The translations under genes and the position numbers were made by a program. Shown piece by piece: positions 17,736-26,797 of a DNA stretch of 64,000 bases. Position 1 is the stretch's first letter; every line of letters begins with the position of its first letter. Source of the DNA: CAVSWT01 sp963782985 (GTDB lineage: Bacteria > Bacteroidota > Ignavibacteria > Ignavibacteriales > Ignavibacteriaceae); the NCBI GenBank assembly GCA_963782985.1, contig CAWALU010000002.1:253995-317994 (forward strand). Direction: 5' to 3'. The notes beneath the pieces were generated by a model. The model was not told the origin of the DNA. It worked only from the letters and a program-made list of their open reading frames with translations, and did no database searches.

Positions 17736-18733
17736 AGAGTAAAATATTTTTAATAATGTTTTTTTCTTTTTGCAGCGTTCAAAGTTTTGCGCAAAGCATC
17801 ACTGCAAGGGCTACGACCGATACAAGCGATTATTTAATCGGCGATGCAATCAAATATAAGTTGCAAATTGAATATGATAAATCAATAAAAATTGAAAAAC
17901 CAGATGTACTAAAAAATATTTCTAACGTTGAAGTTCTGGGAGAGAATCAACCTTCGAACAATGAATCTGAAAATAAAAAAATCTCAACTTATGAAGTTAC
18001 TCTTTCAAGATATGATTCTGCCGAAGTTACAATTCCGGCAATTACAATTTATTACAGAGCGGGAAAAGATACGTTAATTAAACGCGCTCCCGTAATAAGC
18101 CAAAACAGCAATTTAATTCCCGATTCAACTTTTAAAAAAGTAACGTCTAATCCCGTTTCATTTACCATACATGTAATGAAGGTTAATGCTGAAGAAGATA
18201 TTAAAGACGTTAAAGCTCCGCTTACAATACCGATGGATTGGAAATTTATAGCGGTAATAATTTTAATCGGATTAATTATTCTCGCAGCAATCATTTATTT
18301 CTATAAAAAATATAAAAATAAAAAATCCGGAATTGTGGTTGAGAAAAAAGTTGTAGTGCTACCTCCGCACATTAATGCGTTATCATCGTTAGATAGGTTA
18401 GAAGAAAAGCAGCTATGGCAAAAGGGAATGATAAAAGAATATCATTCTGAAATAACTGAAATAATCAGAAAATATTTTGAAGAAAGATTTAACCTTCCCG
18501 CTCTTGAACTTACAACTTCCGAAGCTGTGAACGAGCTAAGAAAAAGAGAAGATACAAAAATCATTTTAGACACAACCAATAATTTTTTAAATAACGCTGA
18601 TCTGGTAAAGTTTGCAAAATTTAAACCTCTCGTTGAAGTCAACCAAGAAATGATGAACCAAGCGCGCGATATTGTAAATAAAACTTCACAGCAACCTTCA
18701 TTGCAAACAAAAATGGAAGAAGCAAATGTTTAA
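17729..18733 (+). CDS. Bat operon membrane protein with BatD-like ectodomain
   Basis: A 334-residue protein with a signal peptide ending near VQSFAQS, a periplasmic beta-rich region (about 22-165), one membrane helix at about 172-192 (FIAVIILIGLIILAAIIYFY) and a basic cytoplasmic part of about 140 residues. The periplasmic part resembles the BatD ectodomain; the cytoplasmic tail has the YFEERFNLPALELTTSEAVNELRK block seen also at the C-terminus of BatD (YLEDKFQIPKSDFTLVKAVDELRK) in this window. It is probably a paralogue or shortened relative of BatD. It overlaps both neighbours (7 and 8 bases), so it is firmly part of the operon. Assignment beyond that is inference. Confidence 0.7.
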   Translation: MVKSKIFLIMFFSFCSVQSFAQSITARATTDTSDYLIGDAIKYKLQIEYDKSIKIEKPDVLKNISNVEVLGENQPSNNESENKKISTYEVTLSRYDSAEVTIPAITIYYRAGKDTLIKRAPVISQNSNLIPDSTFKKVTSNPVSFTIHVMKVNAEEDIKDVKAPLTIPMDWKFIAVIILIGLIILAAIIYFYKKYKNKKSGIVVEKKVVVLPPHINALSSLDRLEEKQLWQKGMIKEYHSEITEIIRKYFEERFNLPALELTTSEAVNELRKREDTKIILDTTNNFLNNADLVKFAKFKPLVEVNQEMMNQARDIVNKTSQQPSLQTKMEEANV

Positions 18734-19721
18734 AAATATAACTTTTGCTTATCCGTGGATTTTATATTTTTTATCAATCATACCAATTATGCTGGCGTAT
18801 TATTGGTTTAGAGGAAGAAAAAAACAGCCGTCAATTACTTACTCATCTTTAAATTTATTTAAGAATTTTCCCGTAACCTGGAAAGTGAGATTCAGGCATT
18901 TGCCCGCCCTGTTGAGAGCGCTGGGACTTGCTCTTTTAATTGTAGCGCTGGCGCGTCCGCAAACTTTTTCTTCAGGCGAAGATATATACACTGAAGGAAT
19001 TGATATAGCAATGGTGCTTGATATTTCCGGCAGTATGCTGGCAGAAGATTTAAAGCCCAACAGAATTGAAGCAGCAAAAAATGTAGTTGATGATTTTATT
19101 AAAGGAAGAACTTCCGACCGAATTGGTTTGGTTGTATTTGCGCGGGATGCTTTTACTCAATGTCCGCTCACAATTGATTATTCTGTTTTAAGAAATCTTC
19201 TTAAAGATATTAAAAGCGGAATGATTGACGACGGAACTGCAATCGGCAACGCAATTGCAAATGGAGTAAATAGATTAAAAGACAGCAACGCTAAAAGTAA
19301 AATAATTATTTTGCTCACTGACGGCGTTAATAACAGCGGCGAAGTGGACCCTATTTCCGCGGCGCAAATTGCCAAAACTTTTGGAATTAGAATTTACACT
19401 ATCGGCATTGGTACTCAAGGACAAGCGCCTTATCCGGTGCAAACTCCTTTCGGCACAAGATATCAAATGGTTCCGGTAGAGATTGATGAAAAGGTTTTAA
19501 ACGAAATTTCAAAAATTACAGACGGTAAATATTTTAGAGCTACAAATAATAAAAAACTTAGAGATATTTATAACGAAATTGACAAGATGGAAAAAACAAA
19601 AGTTCAAATTACATCTTATAAAAATGCGCATGAGTTATTTTATTCATGGCTAAGCGGAGGCATCTTGTTGATATTTTTAGAATTAGGCTTATCAAAAACA
19701 ATATTAAGAAAGCTGCCTTAG
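18726..19721 (+). CDS. batA: VWA domain membrane protein BatA
   Basis: A 331-residue protein with N-terminal membrane helices (about 8-26 and 58-78), a periplasmic VWA domain and a C-terminal helix (about 308-326). The MIDAS motif DISGS is complete (Asp99, Ser101, Ser103), followed by the conserved LKPNRIEAAK. The N-terminus FAYPWILYFLSIIP is typical of BatA. BatA and BatB are paralogous VWA proteins that are thought to form a complex in the membrane together with the TPR protein BatC. The start overlaps the end of the preceding gene by 8 bases. Confidence 0.9.
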   Translation: MFKNITFAYPWILYFLSIIPIMLAYYWFRGRKKQPSITYSSLNLFKNFPVTWKVRFRHLPALLRALGLALLIVALARPQTFSSGEDIYTEGIDIAMVLDISGSMLAEDLKPNRIEAAKNVVDDFIKGRTSDRIGLVVFARDAFTQCPLTIDYSVLRNLLKDIKSGMIDDGTAIGNAIANGVNRLKDSNAKSKIIILLTDGVNNSGEVDPISAAQIAKTFGIRIYTIGIGTQGQAPYPVQTPFGTRYQMVPVEIDEKVLNEISKITDGKYFRATNNKKLRDIYNEIDKMEKTKVQITSYKNAHELFYSWLSGGILLIFLELGLSKTILRKLP

Positions 19722-19724
19722 TTT

Positions 19725-20765
19725 ATGTTTAGATTTGAACACCCCGAATATTTGTACGGCTTATACCTGCTGCCTGTATTTGCTCTGCTGCTTTTTTATT
19801 TATGGATAAGACGCAAAAAAATATTAAACAGCTTTGCTGATAAAAAACTTCATCATATTTTATTTGGGACATTCAGCGGAGCTAAAAATTTAATTAAGAT
19901 TATAATTTTTTTAATGGCTTTTGAGCTTTTAATTTTAGCCGCCGCCAATCCGCAAATAGGGACAAAGATGGAAGAGGTAAAGCAAACCGGGATTGATGTT
20001 TTTATTTGTCTCGATGTTTCGCTCAGTATGATGGCGGAAGATATAAAACCAAACAGGCTTGAAAAAGCGAAGTATCAAATTTCCAATCTTATAAAAAAAT
20101 TACACGGCGATAGAATAGGACTAATAATTTTTTCCGGGGAAGCTTTTGTGCAGTTTCCTTTAACCACTGATTACTCGGCTGCAAATCTTTTTCTTTCCGC
20201 TGTCGATGTAAATTCAATTCCCCAACCGGGAACTGCAATTTCCTCCGCAATAAATTTAGCGGCAAATTCTTTTGATTATAAAGTAAGCACGCAAAAAGCT
20301 ATTGTGATAATTACCGACGGCGAAGATCACGAAGGAGATGTAATGAAATCAGTGGATGATGCGGTTGATAAAGAAATAAAAATTTATGCTATCGGTCTGG
20401 GTTCGTCAGAAGGAGTTCCAATACCAATTTATAATTCAAGAGGAAATCAATCAGGGTTTAAACAAGATAAAGACGGTAACATTGTTCTAACCAAATTAGA
20501 TGAAACAATTTTAAAACAAATTGCTTCAAAAGCTGACGGCGAATATTACAGAGGTTCAAATTATGAAGATCAGCTTGATATGATTTATAAAGATCTTTCT
20601 TCATTGGAAAAAACAGAATTCGGAGTAAAAAAAGTCACTGACTACGAAGACCGCTTTTATTATTTTTTGGCTCCGGCAATTTTTTTATTAATATTTGAAT
20701 TTTTTATTTCGGAACGAAAATCTCCGTTGTACGGTAAGCTGAATAAAAAATTAGGAATTCAATAA
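19725..20765 (+). CDS. batB: VWA domain membrane protein BatB
   Basis: A 346-residue paralogue of BatA, lying 3 bases downstream. MFRFEHPEYLYGLYLLPV is the BatB-type N-terminus with a membrane helix; a second helix lies near 50-70. The VWA MIDAS motif is DVSLS (Asp97, Ser99, Ser101), followed by MAEDIKPNRLEKAK and TTDYSAANLFL. A C-terminal helix (about 310-330) anchors it again. BatA and BatB together with DUF58 supply three VWA-like folds to the MoxR partner. Confidence 0.9.
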   Translation: MFRFEHPEYLYGLYLLPVFALLLFYLWIRRKKILNSFADKKLHHILFGTFSGAKNLIKIIIFLMAFELLILAAANPQIGTKMEEVKQTGIDVFICLDVSLSMMAEDIKPNRLEKAKYQISNLIKKLHGDRIGLIIFSGEAFVQFPLTTDYSAANLFLSAVDVNSIPQPGTAISSAINLAANSFDYKVSTQKAIVIITDGEDHEGDVMKSVDDAVDKEIKIYAIGLGSSEGVPIPIYNSRGNQSGFKQDKDGNIVLTKLDETILKQIASKADGEYYRGSNYEDQLDMIYKDLSSLEKTEFGVKKVTDYEDRFYYFLAPAIFLLIFEFFISERKSPLYGKLNKKLGIQ

Positions 20766-20794
20766 TTATAAAATTGAGATATAATTTAAGAGTT

Positions 20795-21580
20795 ATGAAT
20801 AAATTATTTGTTTTGATTATTAGTTTGATGATGTTGACTTCAGCTAAGGCGCAGAGCGCGCGAAACTTAAATAACGACGGCGTTGATTTATACAAAGATG
20901 GAAAATTTACCGACGCTGAAGTAAACTTTAAAAAAAGCTTAGAAAAATCTAAAGATAATTTTAAAATGAATTTTAATCTTGGAGACGCTTATTACAAACA
21001 GCAAAGATATGATGACGCGCTTCAATCATATCAAAACGCTTTAACGCAAAGCGATGATAAAATTGACAAAGCAAAAGTTTACCACAACATCGGGAATTCA
21101 CTTTTAAAATCGAAGAAAATTCAGGAAAGCGTGGAGGCTTACAAAAATTCATTAAAGCTGAATCCGAATGATGATGAGACAAAGTATAATCTTTCGTACG
21201 CTTTATCATTGTTGAATAAAGACAAAGATAAAAACAAGCAGAATCAGAAGAACAAAGATAAAAATCAGAAAGACCAGAATAAAAAAGATCAGGATAAAAA
21301 CGATAAGAACAAGGATCAGCAGAATAAAGACCAGCAAAACAAAAATAAAGATGATGAAAAAAATAAAGACGAGCAGAATAAACATGATCAAAAAAATCAA
21401 AATAAACCTGATCAGAATGAACAATCAAAACAGGATAATTTAAAGCAGCCTGAGAAAAATAAAATTTCTAAAGAAGAAGCTGAAAGAATTCTTAACGCCC
21501 TAAAAAACAATGAAAAAGATTTGCAAAAAAAGATTAGGAAGAAAGCCGGAACTCCGGTCAAGACAGATAAGGATTGGTAG
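20795..21580 (+). CDS. batC: TPR protein BatC with long K/N/Q/D-rich tail
   Basis: A 261-residue protein. I chose the ATG at 20795 because it gives a clean signal peptide (MNKLFVLIISLMMLTSAKA); a TTG at 20774 is less likely. Three TPR motifs occupy about residues 25-135 (LNNDGVDLYKDGKFTDAEV, FNLGDAYYKQQRYDDAL, YHNIGNSLLKSKKIQESV). Residues about 142-223 are a low-complexity run of Lys, Asn, Gln and Asp, with almost no hydrophobic residues, typical of BatC tails and presumably disordered. It ends one base before the batD start. Confidence 0.85.
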   Translation: MNKLFVLIISLMMLTSAKAQSARNLNNDGVDLYKDGKFTDAEVNFKKSLEKSKDNFKMNFNLGDAYYKQQRYDDALQSYQNALTQSDDKIDKAKVYHNIGNSLLKSKKIQESVEAYKNSLKLNPNDDETKYNLSYALSLLNKDKDKNKQNQKNKDKNQKDQNKKDQDKNDKNKDQQNKDQQNKNKDDEKNKDEQNKHDQKNQNKPDQNEQSKQDNLKQPEKNKISKEEAERILNALKNNEKDLQKKIRKKAGTPVKTDKDW

Positions 21581-21581
21581 A

Positions 21582-23402
21582 ATGAAAAAGATTTTAGCGC
21601 TCCTATTTTTATTTTTCGTTGGTAAAATTTCAGCGCAAACATTGGAAGCGTCGGTGAGCAGTAATCCCGTTGGTTTGGAAGATCGATTCCAAATTACTTT
21701 TGTATTTTCTGGTCAGGATATAAATGGCATTAAAAATTTTTCAGCGCCGCCTTTTACAAATTTCTTAACTCTGTCCGGTCCCAACCAATCAACCAGCATA
21801 CAATATATAAACGGCGCGCAATCCGCTTCAATCTCTTTTTCATATTATTTACAGGCAAGAAGTATAGGCAAATTTACTATCGGCTCGGCTTCAATAAATT
21901 ATAAAGGGACAGAATATAAATCGCAGCCGCTTGCTTTGGAAGTAGTAAAAGGCTCGTCAAGCCCTCAGAAATCAAAGCGGGAAGACGACGCGGTAACTAA
22001 AAAAGAAATTTCTGATAATTTATTTATAAGAGCCGTTGCGGATAAACAAAAGGTTTATCAGGGCGAACAAGTTATCGTAACTTATAAACTTTACACCCGA
22101 GTAAACATTGCATCGCAGATGAGCATTTCAAAACTGCCGCAGTATCAGGGCTTTTGGGCTGAAGAATTAGAAACTCCGCAAAATATTATGTTCAATGTGG
22201 AAGTTGTTGACGGCAAGCAGTTCCGCGTTGGCGTTTTAAAAAAAGCCGCATTGTTTCCATCGCAAACCGGCGAGTTGACAGTATCGCCGTTTGAGCTAAA
22301 CGTCCCGGTTCAAATAAAAAAGCAGCGCAAACGCAGTAATAATATTTTTGATGATTTTTTTAATGATCCTTTTTTTGATAGCGGACAAACAATAGATTTT
22401 CTCGCCAAGTCAAACACTATAAAATTAAAAGTTTTAGCTTTGCCGGCGTCAAATGTGCCGGAGTCATTTAACGGCGCGGTGGGCAGCTATTCAATGACGG
22501 CTCAAATAGATAAATCAAATACAAAAACCAATGAGCCTGTTTCTATTAAGGTTGATATTTCAGGAACTGGAAATATAAAATTATTAAATGTTCCCGAAGT
22601 TAAACTTCCCACGGGAATGGAAAAATATGATCCGCAAGTTAAAGAAGAAATAAATCGTAAGAATACCGTTTCCGGCAAAAAGGAAATTGAGTATTTGATT
22701 ATTCCCAGAATTGCGGGAACGAAAATTATACCTCCAATTCAGTTCACCTATTTTGACGTTCAAAAAAAATCTTATGAAACTCTATCCACGCCTACATATA
22801 AAATTAATATTGAGCAAGGAAATACTTCGCAAAATTACGCAGCTGGTAAAGAAGACATAAAAGTTTTGGATAATGATATTCGATTTATAAAAACTTCCGC
22901 CAATGATTTGGATAGGAAAACTTCGTATTTATTTTTTTCATTTGGATTTTGGACAGCCGCAGCGCTGCCGTTATTTGCCCTCATCGGGCTTGTAGCCTGG
23001 AAAAGAAAAACTGATACGCTTGCAGGAAATTTGCAATTACTTAAATTTCAAAAAGCGCAGAAGGTTGCGAGAAATCGTTTGAAGTCCGCATTAAAATTGA
23101 AGCAGGAAAATAAGCAGGCAGAATTTTATTCTGAGATTTCTCAAGCGTTGTTCGGTTATCTTGAAGATAAATTTCAAATTCCTAAATCAGACTTTACTTT
23201 AGTGAAAGCGGTTGATGAACTGAGGAAGCATAATATTGAGGAGAAATTAATTTCTGGCTTTGAACATTGCGCTGAAAAATGCGAGTATATAAGATTTGCG
23301 CCATCAACTAACGCTAACGAAGCTATGGACGAAATGTATGATGAGTCGGCGAGAATTATTATTGAATTAGAAAAATCTCTTTCGGATAAAAAATATGTTT
23401 AG
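21582..23402 (+). CDS. batD: BatD oxygen-tolerance protein
   Basis: A 606-residue protein. The ATG at 21582 gives a signal peptide (MKKILALLFLFFVGKISAQ) and starts two bases after the batC stop; longer in-frame extensions overlap batC and are not credible. It has a large periplasmic beta-rich ectodomain with YYLQARSIGKFTIG (Oxygen_tol/BatD signature region) and several repeated Ig-like units, one membrane helix near residues 450-472 and a cytoplasmic tail of about 130 residues. The tail shares a helical block with the 17729 gene product. It overlaps batE by 8 bases. Confidence 0.88.
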   Translation: MKKILALLFLFFVGKISAQTLEASVSSNPVGLEDRFQITFVFSGQDINGIKNFSAPPFTNFLTLSGPNQSTSIQYINGAQSASISFSYYLQARSIGKFTIGSASINYKGTEYKSQPLALEVVKGSSSPQKSKREDDAVTKKEISDNLFIRAVADKQKVYQGEQVIVTYKLYTRVNIASQMSISKLPQYQGFWAEELETPQNIMFNVEVVDGKQFRVGVLKKAALFPSQTGELTVSPFELNVPVQIKKQRKRSNNIFDDFFNDPFFDSGQTIDFLAKSNTIKLKVLALPASNVPESFNGAVGSYSMTAQIDKSNTKTNEPVSIKVDISGTGNIKLLNVPEVKLPTGMEKYDPQVKEEINRKNTVSGKKEIEYLIIPRIAGTKIIPPIQFTYFDVQKKSYETLSTPTYKINIEQGNTSQNYAAGKEDIKVLDNDIRFIKTSANDLDRKTSYLFFSFGFWTAAALPLFALIGLVAWKRKTDTLAGNLQLLKFQKAQKVARNRLKSALKLKQENKQAEFYSEISQALFGYLEDKFQIPKSDFTLVKAVDELRKHNIEEKLISGFEHCAEKCEYIRFAPSTNANEAMDEMYDESARIIIELEKSLSDKKYV

Positions 23403-24162
23403 AAAAATTTTAATTCCATTTTCTTTTTTTAGTTTAATCTCTATTTCATTTGCGGTTCAAACCCCAATCGTAAACTCAGAGTTCAATAAAGCGAATGAAC
23501 TTTATAGGAAAAATAATTTTGAAGTTGCGGCAAAAGAATACAAAAAACTCGTTGATTCAGGCTACGAGTCTTCAGCTTTGTATTACAATTTAGGGAATGC
23601 TTATTACCGACAGGGCGCTTTGGGTAATGCAATTTTGTTTTATGAAAAAGCTTTAAAGCTTAATCCTAATGATGAGGACGCTGCTCACAACCTGGCTTTA
23701 GCTAACTCTAAAACTGTTGATAGAATTGAACCGCTGCCTAAGTTTTTTATTTTTCAGTGGTGGGAAAGTCTGCTGGCAATTTTTAATATTAATGGCTGGA
23801 CCATAAGTGCATATATCTTTTTCATATTAATATTAATTTCAATTGCTATTTATTTCTTTTCCAAACAAAACAGAGCGCAGAAATATAGTTTTTGGGGCGG
23901 CTTAATAATGCTAACGCTTTTTATTTTTTCTACTGCAATTTTGACGGTGAGATTTAGCCGGGAAGAAAATATAAAAAACGCAATTATAACTGAAACAATA
24001 GTAAATATTAAAACCGCGCCTGACAATGACAGCAACGATGCATTTGTGGTTCATGAAGGTTTAAAGGTTAAACTTGAGGATAAAATAAATAATTGGGTGA
24101 AGGTAAGACTGCAAGACGGTAAAGTAGGCTGGACGACAAATAATAAGTTAAAGGTTATTTAA
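23395..24162 (+). CDS. batE: BatE: TPR and SH3-like domain protein
   Basis: A 255-residue protein with a signal peptide, two to three TPR repeats (FNKANELYRKNNFEVAAKEY, YYNLGNAYYRQGALGNAIL, YEKALKLNPNDEDAAHNLA at about 28-105), two membrane helices (about 138-160 and 172-192) and a C-terminal bacterial SH3 domain (about 200-255) ending in GKVGWTTNNKLKVI. This is the BatE architecture. It is the last gene of the operon; a 61-base gap and a strong AAGGAG site precede the next gene. Confidence 0.85.
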   Translation: MFRKILIPFSFFSLISISFAVQTPIVNSEFNKANELYRKNNFEVAAKEYKKLVDSGYESSALYYNLGNAYYRQGALGNAILFYEKALKLNPNDEDAAHNLALANSKTVDRIEPLPKFFIFQWWESLLAIFNINGWTISAYIFFILILISIAIYFFSKQNRAQKYSFWGGLIMLTLFIFSTAILTVRFSREENIKNAIITETIVNIKTAPDNDSNDAFVVHEGLKVKLEDKINNWVKVRLQDGKVGWTTNNKLKVI

Positions 24163-24223
24163 TTTTACTTTTTTTGATAAGCAAAGTTTTATTATTTTCA
24201 TCACACAAAAAAAAGGAGTTATT

Positions 24224-24583
24224 ATGAAGAGTATGTCGTTTGGTGTTTTAAGTTTATTGGTAATGATTTTGTTTTCCGCAAGCGCTTTTGCTCAGGAAAA
24301 AACTGAAAATAAAAAAGAAGTAAAAACTGAAAAAATGCAGCCGGAAAAAAAAGAAATTGTGATTGAAGAATCCGCGCCGGTTAATAGTGTGTGCATTGTT
24401 TCGCATGAAGAAGTTGATCCTGAAATAACTTATAAATATGAAAATAAGACTTACGCTTTTTGCTGCAAAAAATGTTTGGCGAAATTCAAAAAAGATCCTG
24501 AAAAATATATTTCAAGGTTAGAAAAAGAAAAAAAATTAGAAAAGAATTCAGAGTCTAAAAAATCAGAAGATACAAAACAATAA
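24224..24583 (+). CDS. Small secreted YHS/TRASH-like metal-binding protein
   Basis: A 119-residue protein with a signal peptide ending at SAFAQE and a very clear ribosome site (AAGGAG at about 24213-24218). After a charged linker, residues about 57-96 read VNSVCIVSHEEVDP, YENKTYAFCCKKCLAKF and KKDPEKYI. The three-cysteine pattern C...FCCxxC followed by F..DP..Y is the YHS/TRASH-type zinc-finger-like module that binds copper or other soft metals. A Lys-rich tail follows. It is next to a second small Cys-rich secreted protein, so the pair may form a metal-handling unit; no transporter is adjacent. Function is inference from the motif only. Confidence 0.7.
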   Translation: MKSMSFGVLSLLVMILFSASAFAQEKTENKKEVKTEKMQPEKKEIVIEESAPVNSVCIVSHEEVDPEITYKYENKTYAFCCKKCLAKFKKDPEKYISRLEKEKKLEKNSESKKSEDTKQ

Positions 24584-24600
24584 AAATAAAAAGGGAATAA

Positions 24601-24813
24601 ATGAAACAAATCATATCGGTTATGTCTGTTGTTCTTTGCTTATCTTTAATTTCGCTTGGCGGAGAAAAAGAAAACAAAACAAACTCGGCTAAAGAAAAAA
24701 CTAAAGTTACAAACTGTGAGAAAAAAGATTCCGGGAAATCTTGCTGCAGTTCTGAAAAAGCGGAGAGCAAAGGCTGCTGTAAAACAGATAAAGAAAAATC
24801 CCCAAAAAAATAA
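24601..24813 (+). CDS. Small secreted Cys-rich protein (putative metal binder)
   Basis: A 70-residue protein with an N-terminal hydrophobic signal segment (about 3-20), then a Lys/Glu-rich stretch with five cysteines arranged CEKK, SCCSSEK and GCCKTDK. The two CC pairs, together with the lack of any recognisable fold, suggest metal coordination. It sits 17 bases after the YHS-like gene with its own AAAGGGA-like ribosome site, and an intrinsic terminator follows, so the two genes form one small transcript end. I do not recognise a family. Confidence 0.65.
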   Translation: MKQIISVMSVVLCLSLISLGGEKENKTNSAKEKTKVTNCEKKDSGKSCCSSEKAESKGCCKTDKEKSPKK

Positions 24814-24836
24814 AGTAATTTTATTTATCTCTATTA

Positions 24837-24870
24837 AATCCCGGCATTTCTAAATTCCGGGATTTTTTTT
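24837..24870 (+). terminator. Rho-independent terminator
   Basis: AATCCCGG at 24837-24844 pairs with CCGGGATT at 24857-24864 around a 12-base loop, and a run of T follows directly. It ends the transcript that carries the two small Cys proteins and possibly the Bat operon. Confidence 0.85.
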
Positions 24871-24927
24871 GTTACACAGCTTCAGCAATAAATTGATTGC
24901 GCAACGCATACTGACTATTTTTACATT

Positions 24928-26079
24928 ATGGATTCAAAAAAATATAATAATATTAAATTGGCTCTTGGCATTGGCGAGGCGATTGTAACCTTTTTGCTAA
25001 TAATATTCTTTGTAGAAAGCGGTATTAGTATTGCATTGGAAAAATTATTAAGCGCTTATTTTTCAAATAAGTATTTTTTGTTTTTAGGTTTTCTCTTTGT
25101 CGCTTCCACGGCGAGCGCAATTCTCTTTTTTCCAATTAATTATTACAATGGTTTTTATCTTGAACATAAATATGATTTATCAAATCAAACTTTTTTAAAA
25201 TGGATTTGGGAAGGCTTAAAAGGGCTGATTGTTTCCGCGGTAGTTGGAATTCCAATTTTACTTTTATTTTATTATTCAATAAATAAGTTTGAACAGCTTT
25301 GGTGGCTGCCTTTTGCTATCGCGCTTTTTTTAATTTCAGTGGTTCTCGCCAAAATTGTTCCGTTAATAATTCTCCCACTCTTTTATAAGATAACCCCGAT
25401 TGACAATGTAGAATTAATAGAAAGAATAAATCGGCTGGCAAAAAACGCCGGGATAAAAGTCGAAAATGTTTTTAAATTTGATATGAGCAAGAATACTAAA
25501 AAAGCAAACGCCGCTTTTACGGGAATTGGAAAATCAAAAAGGATTCTGCTCGGCGATACTCTTTTAGATAATTATAGCGAAGATGAAATTGAAACTGTTA
25601 TTGCCCACGAACTTGGTCATTATAAGAAGAAACACATTGTTAAAAATATAGCGTTTGGAACTCTCTCTAGTTTTGTAACGCTTTTTATAATTGCAAATTT
25701 TTATAGCCTCACATTAAGTTGGTTTGGATTTGAATCAATAAAAACAATAGCAGCATTGCCGTTGCTTATGCTTTGGGGAATGTTAATTGGATTAATCCAA
25801 ACTCCAATATCAAATATTATTTCGCGTAAATATGAATATGAAGCCGATGAATACGCCGTCATTTCAACGCAAAAACCTGAATCATTTATTTCAACTTTAA
25901 ATAAACTTAACGAACAAAACCTGGGAGATAAAAATCCGCATCCCTTTATAGAGTGGTTTTTTTACAGTCATCCTTCAGTTAAAAAAAGAATTGATGCAAT
26001 AAAAAAAATAGATGTGAATATTAAAACAAATATTTTTTCAACTGAAACTGAAGAGCTTACCGCAGAGGAACATCATTGA
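24928..26079 (+). CDS. M48-family metalloprotease, Ste24/CAAX-type
   Basis: A 383-residue membrane zinc protease. Multiple helices surround the active site HELGH (residues 227-231) within EIETVIAHELGHYKKKHI; the third zinc ligand is the Glu in EYEADEYAV. The N-terminal five helices and the FKFDMSKNTKKANAAFTG block match the CAAX-prenyl-protease/Ste24 branch and not HtpX. Bacteria lack prenylated CAAX substrates, so its target is unknown. The stop codon overlaps the TTG start of plsC. Confidence 0.88.
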   Translation: MDSKKYNNIKLALGIGEAIVTFLLIIFFVESGISIALEKLLSAYFSNKYFLFLGFLFVASTASAILFFPINYYNGFYLEHKYDLSNQTFLKWIWEGLKGLIVSAVVGIPILLLFYYSINKFEQLWWLPFAIALFLISVVLAKIVPLIILPLFYKITPIDNVELIERINRLAKNAGIKVENVFKFDMSKNTKKANAAFTGIGKSKRILLGDTLLDNYSEDEIETVIAHELGHYKKKHIVKNIAFGTLSSFVTLFIIANFYSLTLSWFGFESIKTIAALPLLMLWGMLIGLIQTPISNIISRKYEYEADEYAVISTQKPESFISTLNKLNEQNLGDKNPHPFIEWFFYSHPSVKKRIDAIKKIDVNIKTNIFSTETEELTAEEHH

Positions 26080-26783
26080 TCACTTATTTAAAATTATTTT
26101 TAATCGTTATTTACACAATCATATGTTCAATATTTGGTATTTTATTCGCAGTTTTTGATAGGAGCAATTTTTTATACTTTAAACTTTCTAAAGTATTTTC
26201 GGGAGGAATTTTATTTATTAGCGGAGTAAAATTAGAAATAACCGGCTTAGAAAATTTTGATCATAAAAAGACTTATGTTTTTGTATCAAATCATAGCAGT
26301 CAATTTGATATATCGGCTCTGCAATATGGAATACCAAATAATATGGGCATTGTTTTTAAAAAAGAGCTTGCTAAAATTCCTTTATTTGGATGGCAGCTTT
26401 GGCTGGGTCCTTATATTATGATTGATCGTAAAAATCCTGAGAAAGCTCTGCGAAGCATTGAAGAAGCCAAAATGAAAATGACAAATAAAGGAATATCCAC
26501 CGCGATTTTTGCGGAAGGAACAAGAAGTAAAACTGGTGAGGTTCAACCATTTAAAAGAGGGGCTTTTCATCTTGCGGCAAAAGTTGGATTCCCGATTGTT
26601 CCCATTTCTATCAGCGGTACAGAAAAAATTCTTCCAAAGGGAAAATTAAAAATTAATTCAGGTACTATTCACATGCGCTTTGCTGAACCTATTTCAACTG
26701 AAAATATTTTGACTAGAAAAGATGAAATAGAATTGATGGAAACTGTAAGACAAATTATTATCGAAAATAGATTAAAAGATTAA
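26076..26783 (+). CDS. plsC: 1-acyl-sn-glycerol-3-phosphate acyltransferase
   Basis: A 235-residue membrane-bound acyltransferase starting at TTG (overlapping the M48 stop). Motif I is NHSSQFD with catalytic His73 and Asp78, motif III is FAEGTRS and motif IV IVPISISG. It converts lysophosphatidic acid to phosphatidic acid at the inner membrane. The tight overlap indicates translational coupling with the M48 protease. Confidence 0.9.
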   Translation: MITYLKLFLIVIYTIICSIFGILFAVFDRSNFLYFKLSKVFSGGILFISGVKLEITGLENFDHKKTYVFVSNHSSQFDISALQYGIPNNMGIVFKKELAKIPLFGWQLWLGPYIMIDRKNPEKALRSIEEAKMKMTNKGISTAIFAEGTRSKTGEVQPFKRGAFHLAAKVGFPIVPISISGTEKILPKGKLKINSGTIHMRFAEPISTENILTRKDEIELMETVRQIIIENRLKD

Positions 26784-26797
26784 TTAGGAAATTACTT

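Noticed and set aside
21206..21424. Very hydrophobic minus-strand ORF resembling a membrane peptide
   Set aside because: It is the exact antisense of the Lys/Asn/Gln/Asp-rich tail of BatC; A-rich codons read backwards give Phe/Ile/Leu. No ribosome site or promoter.
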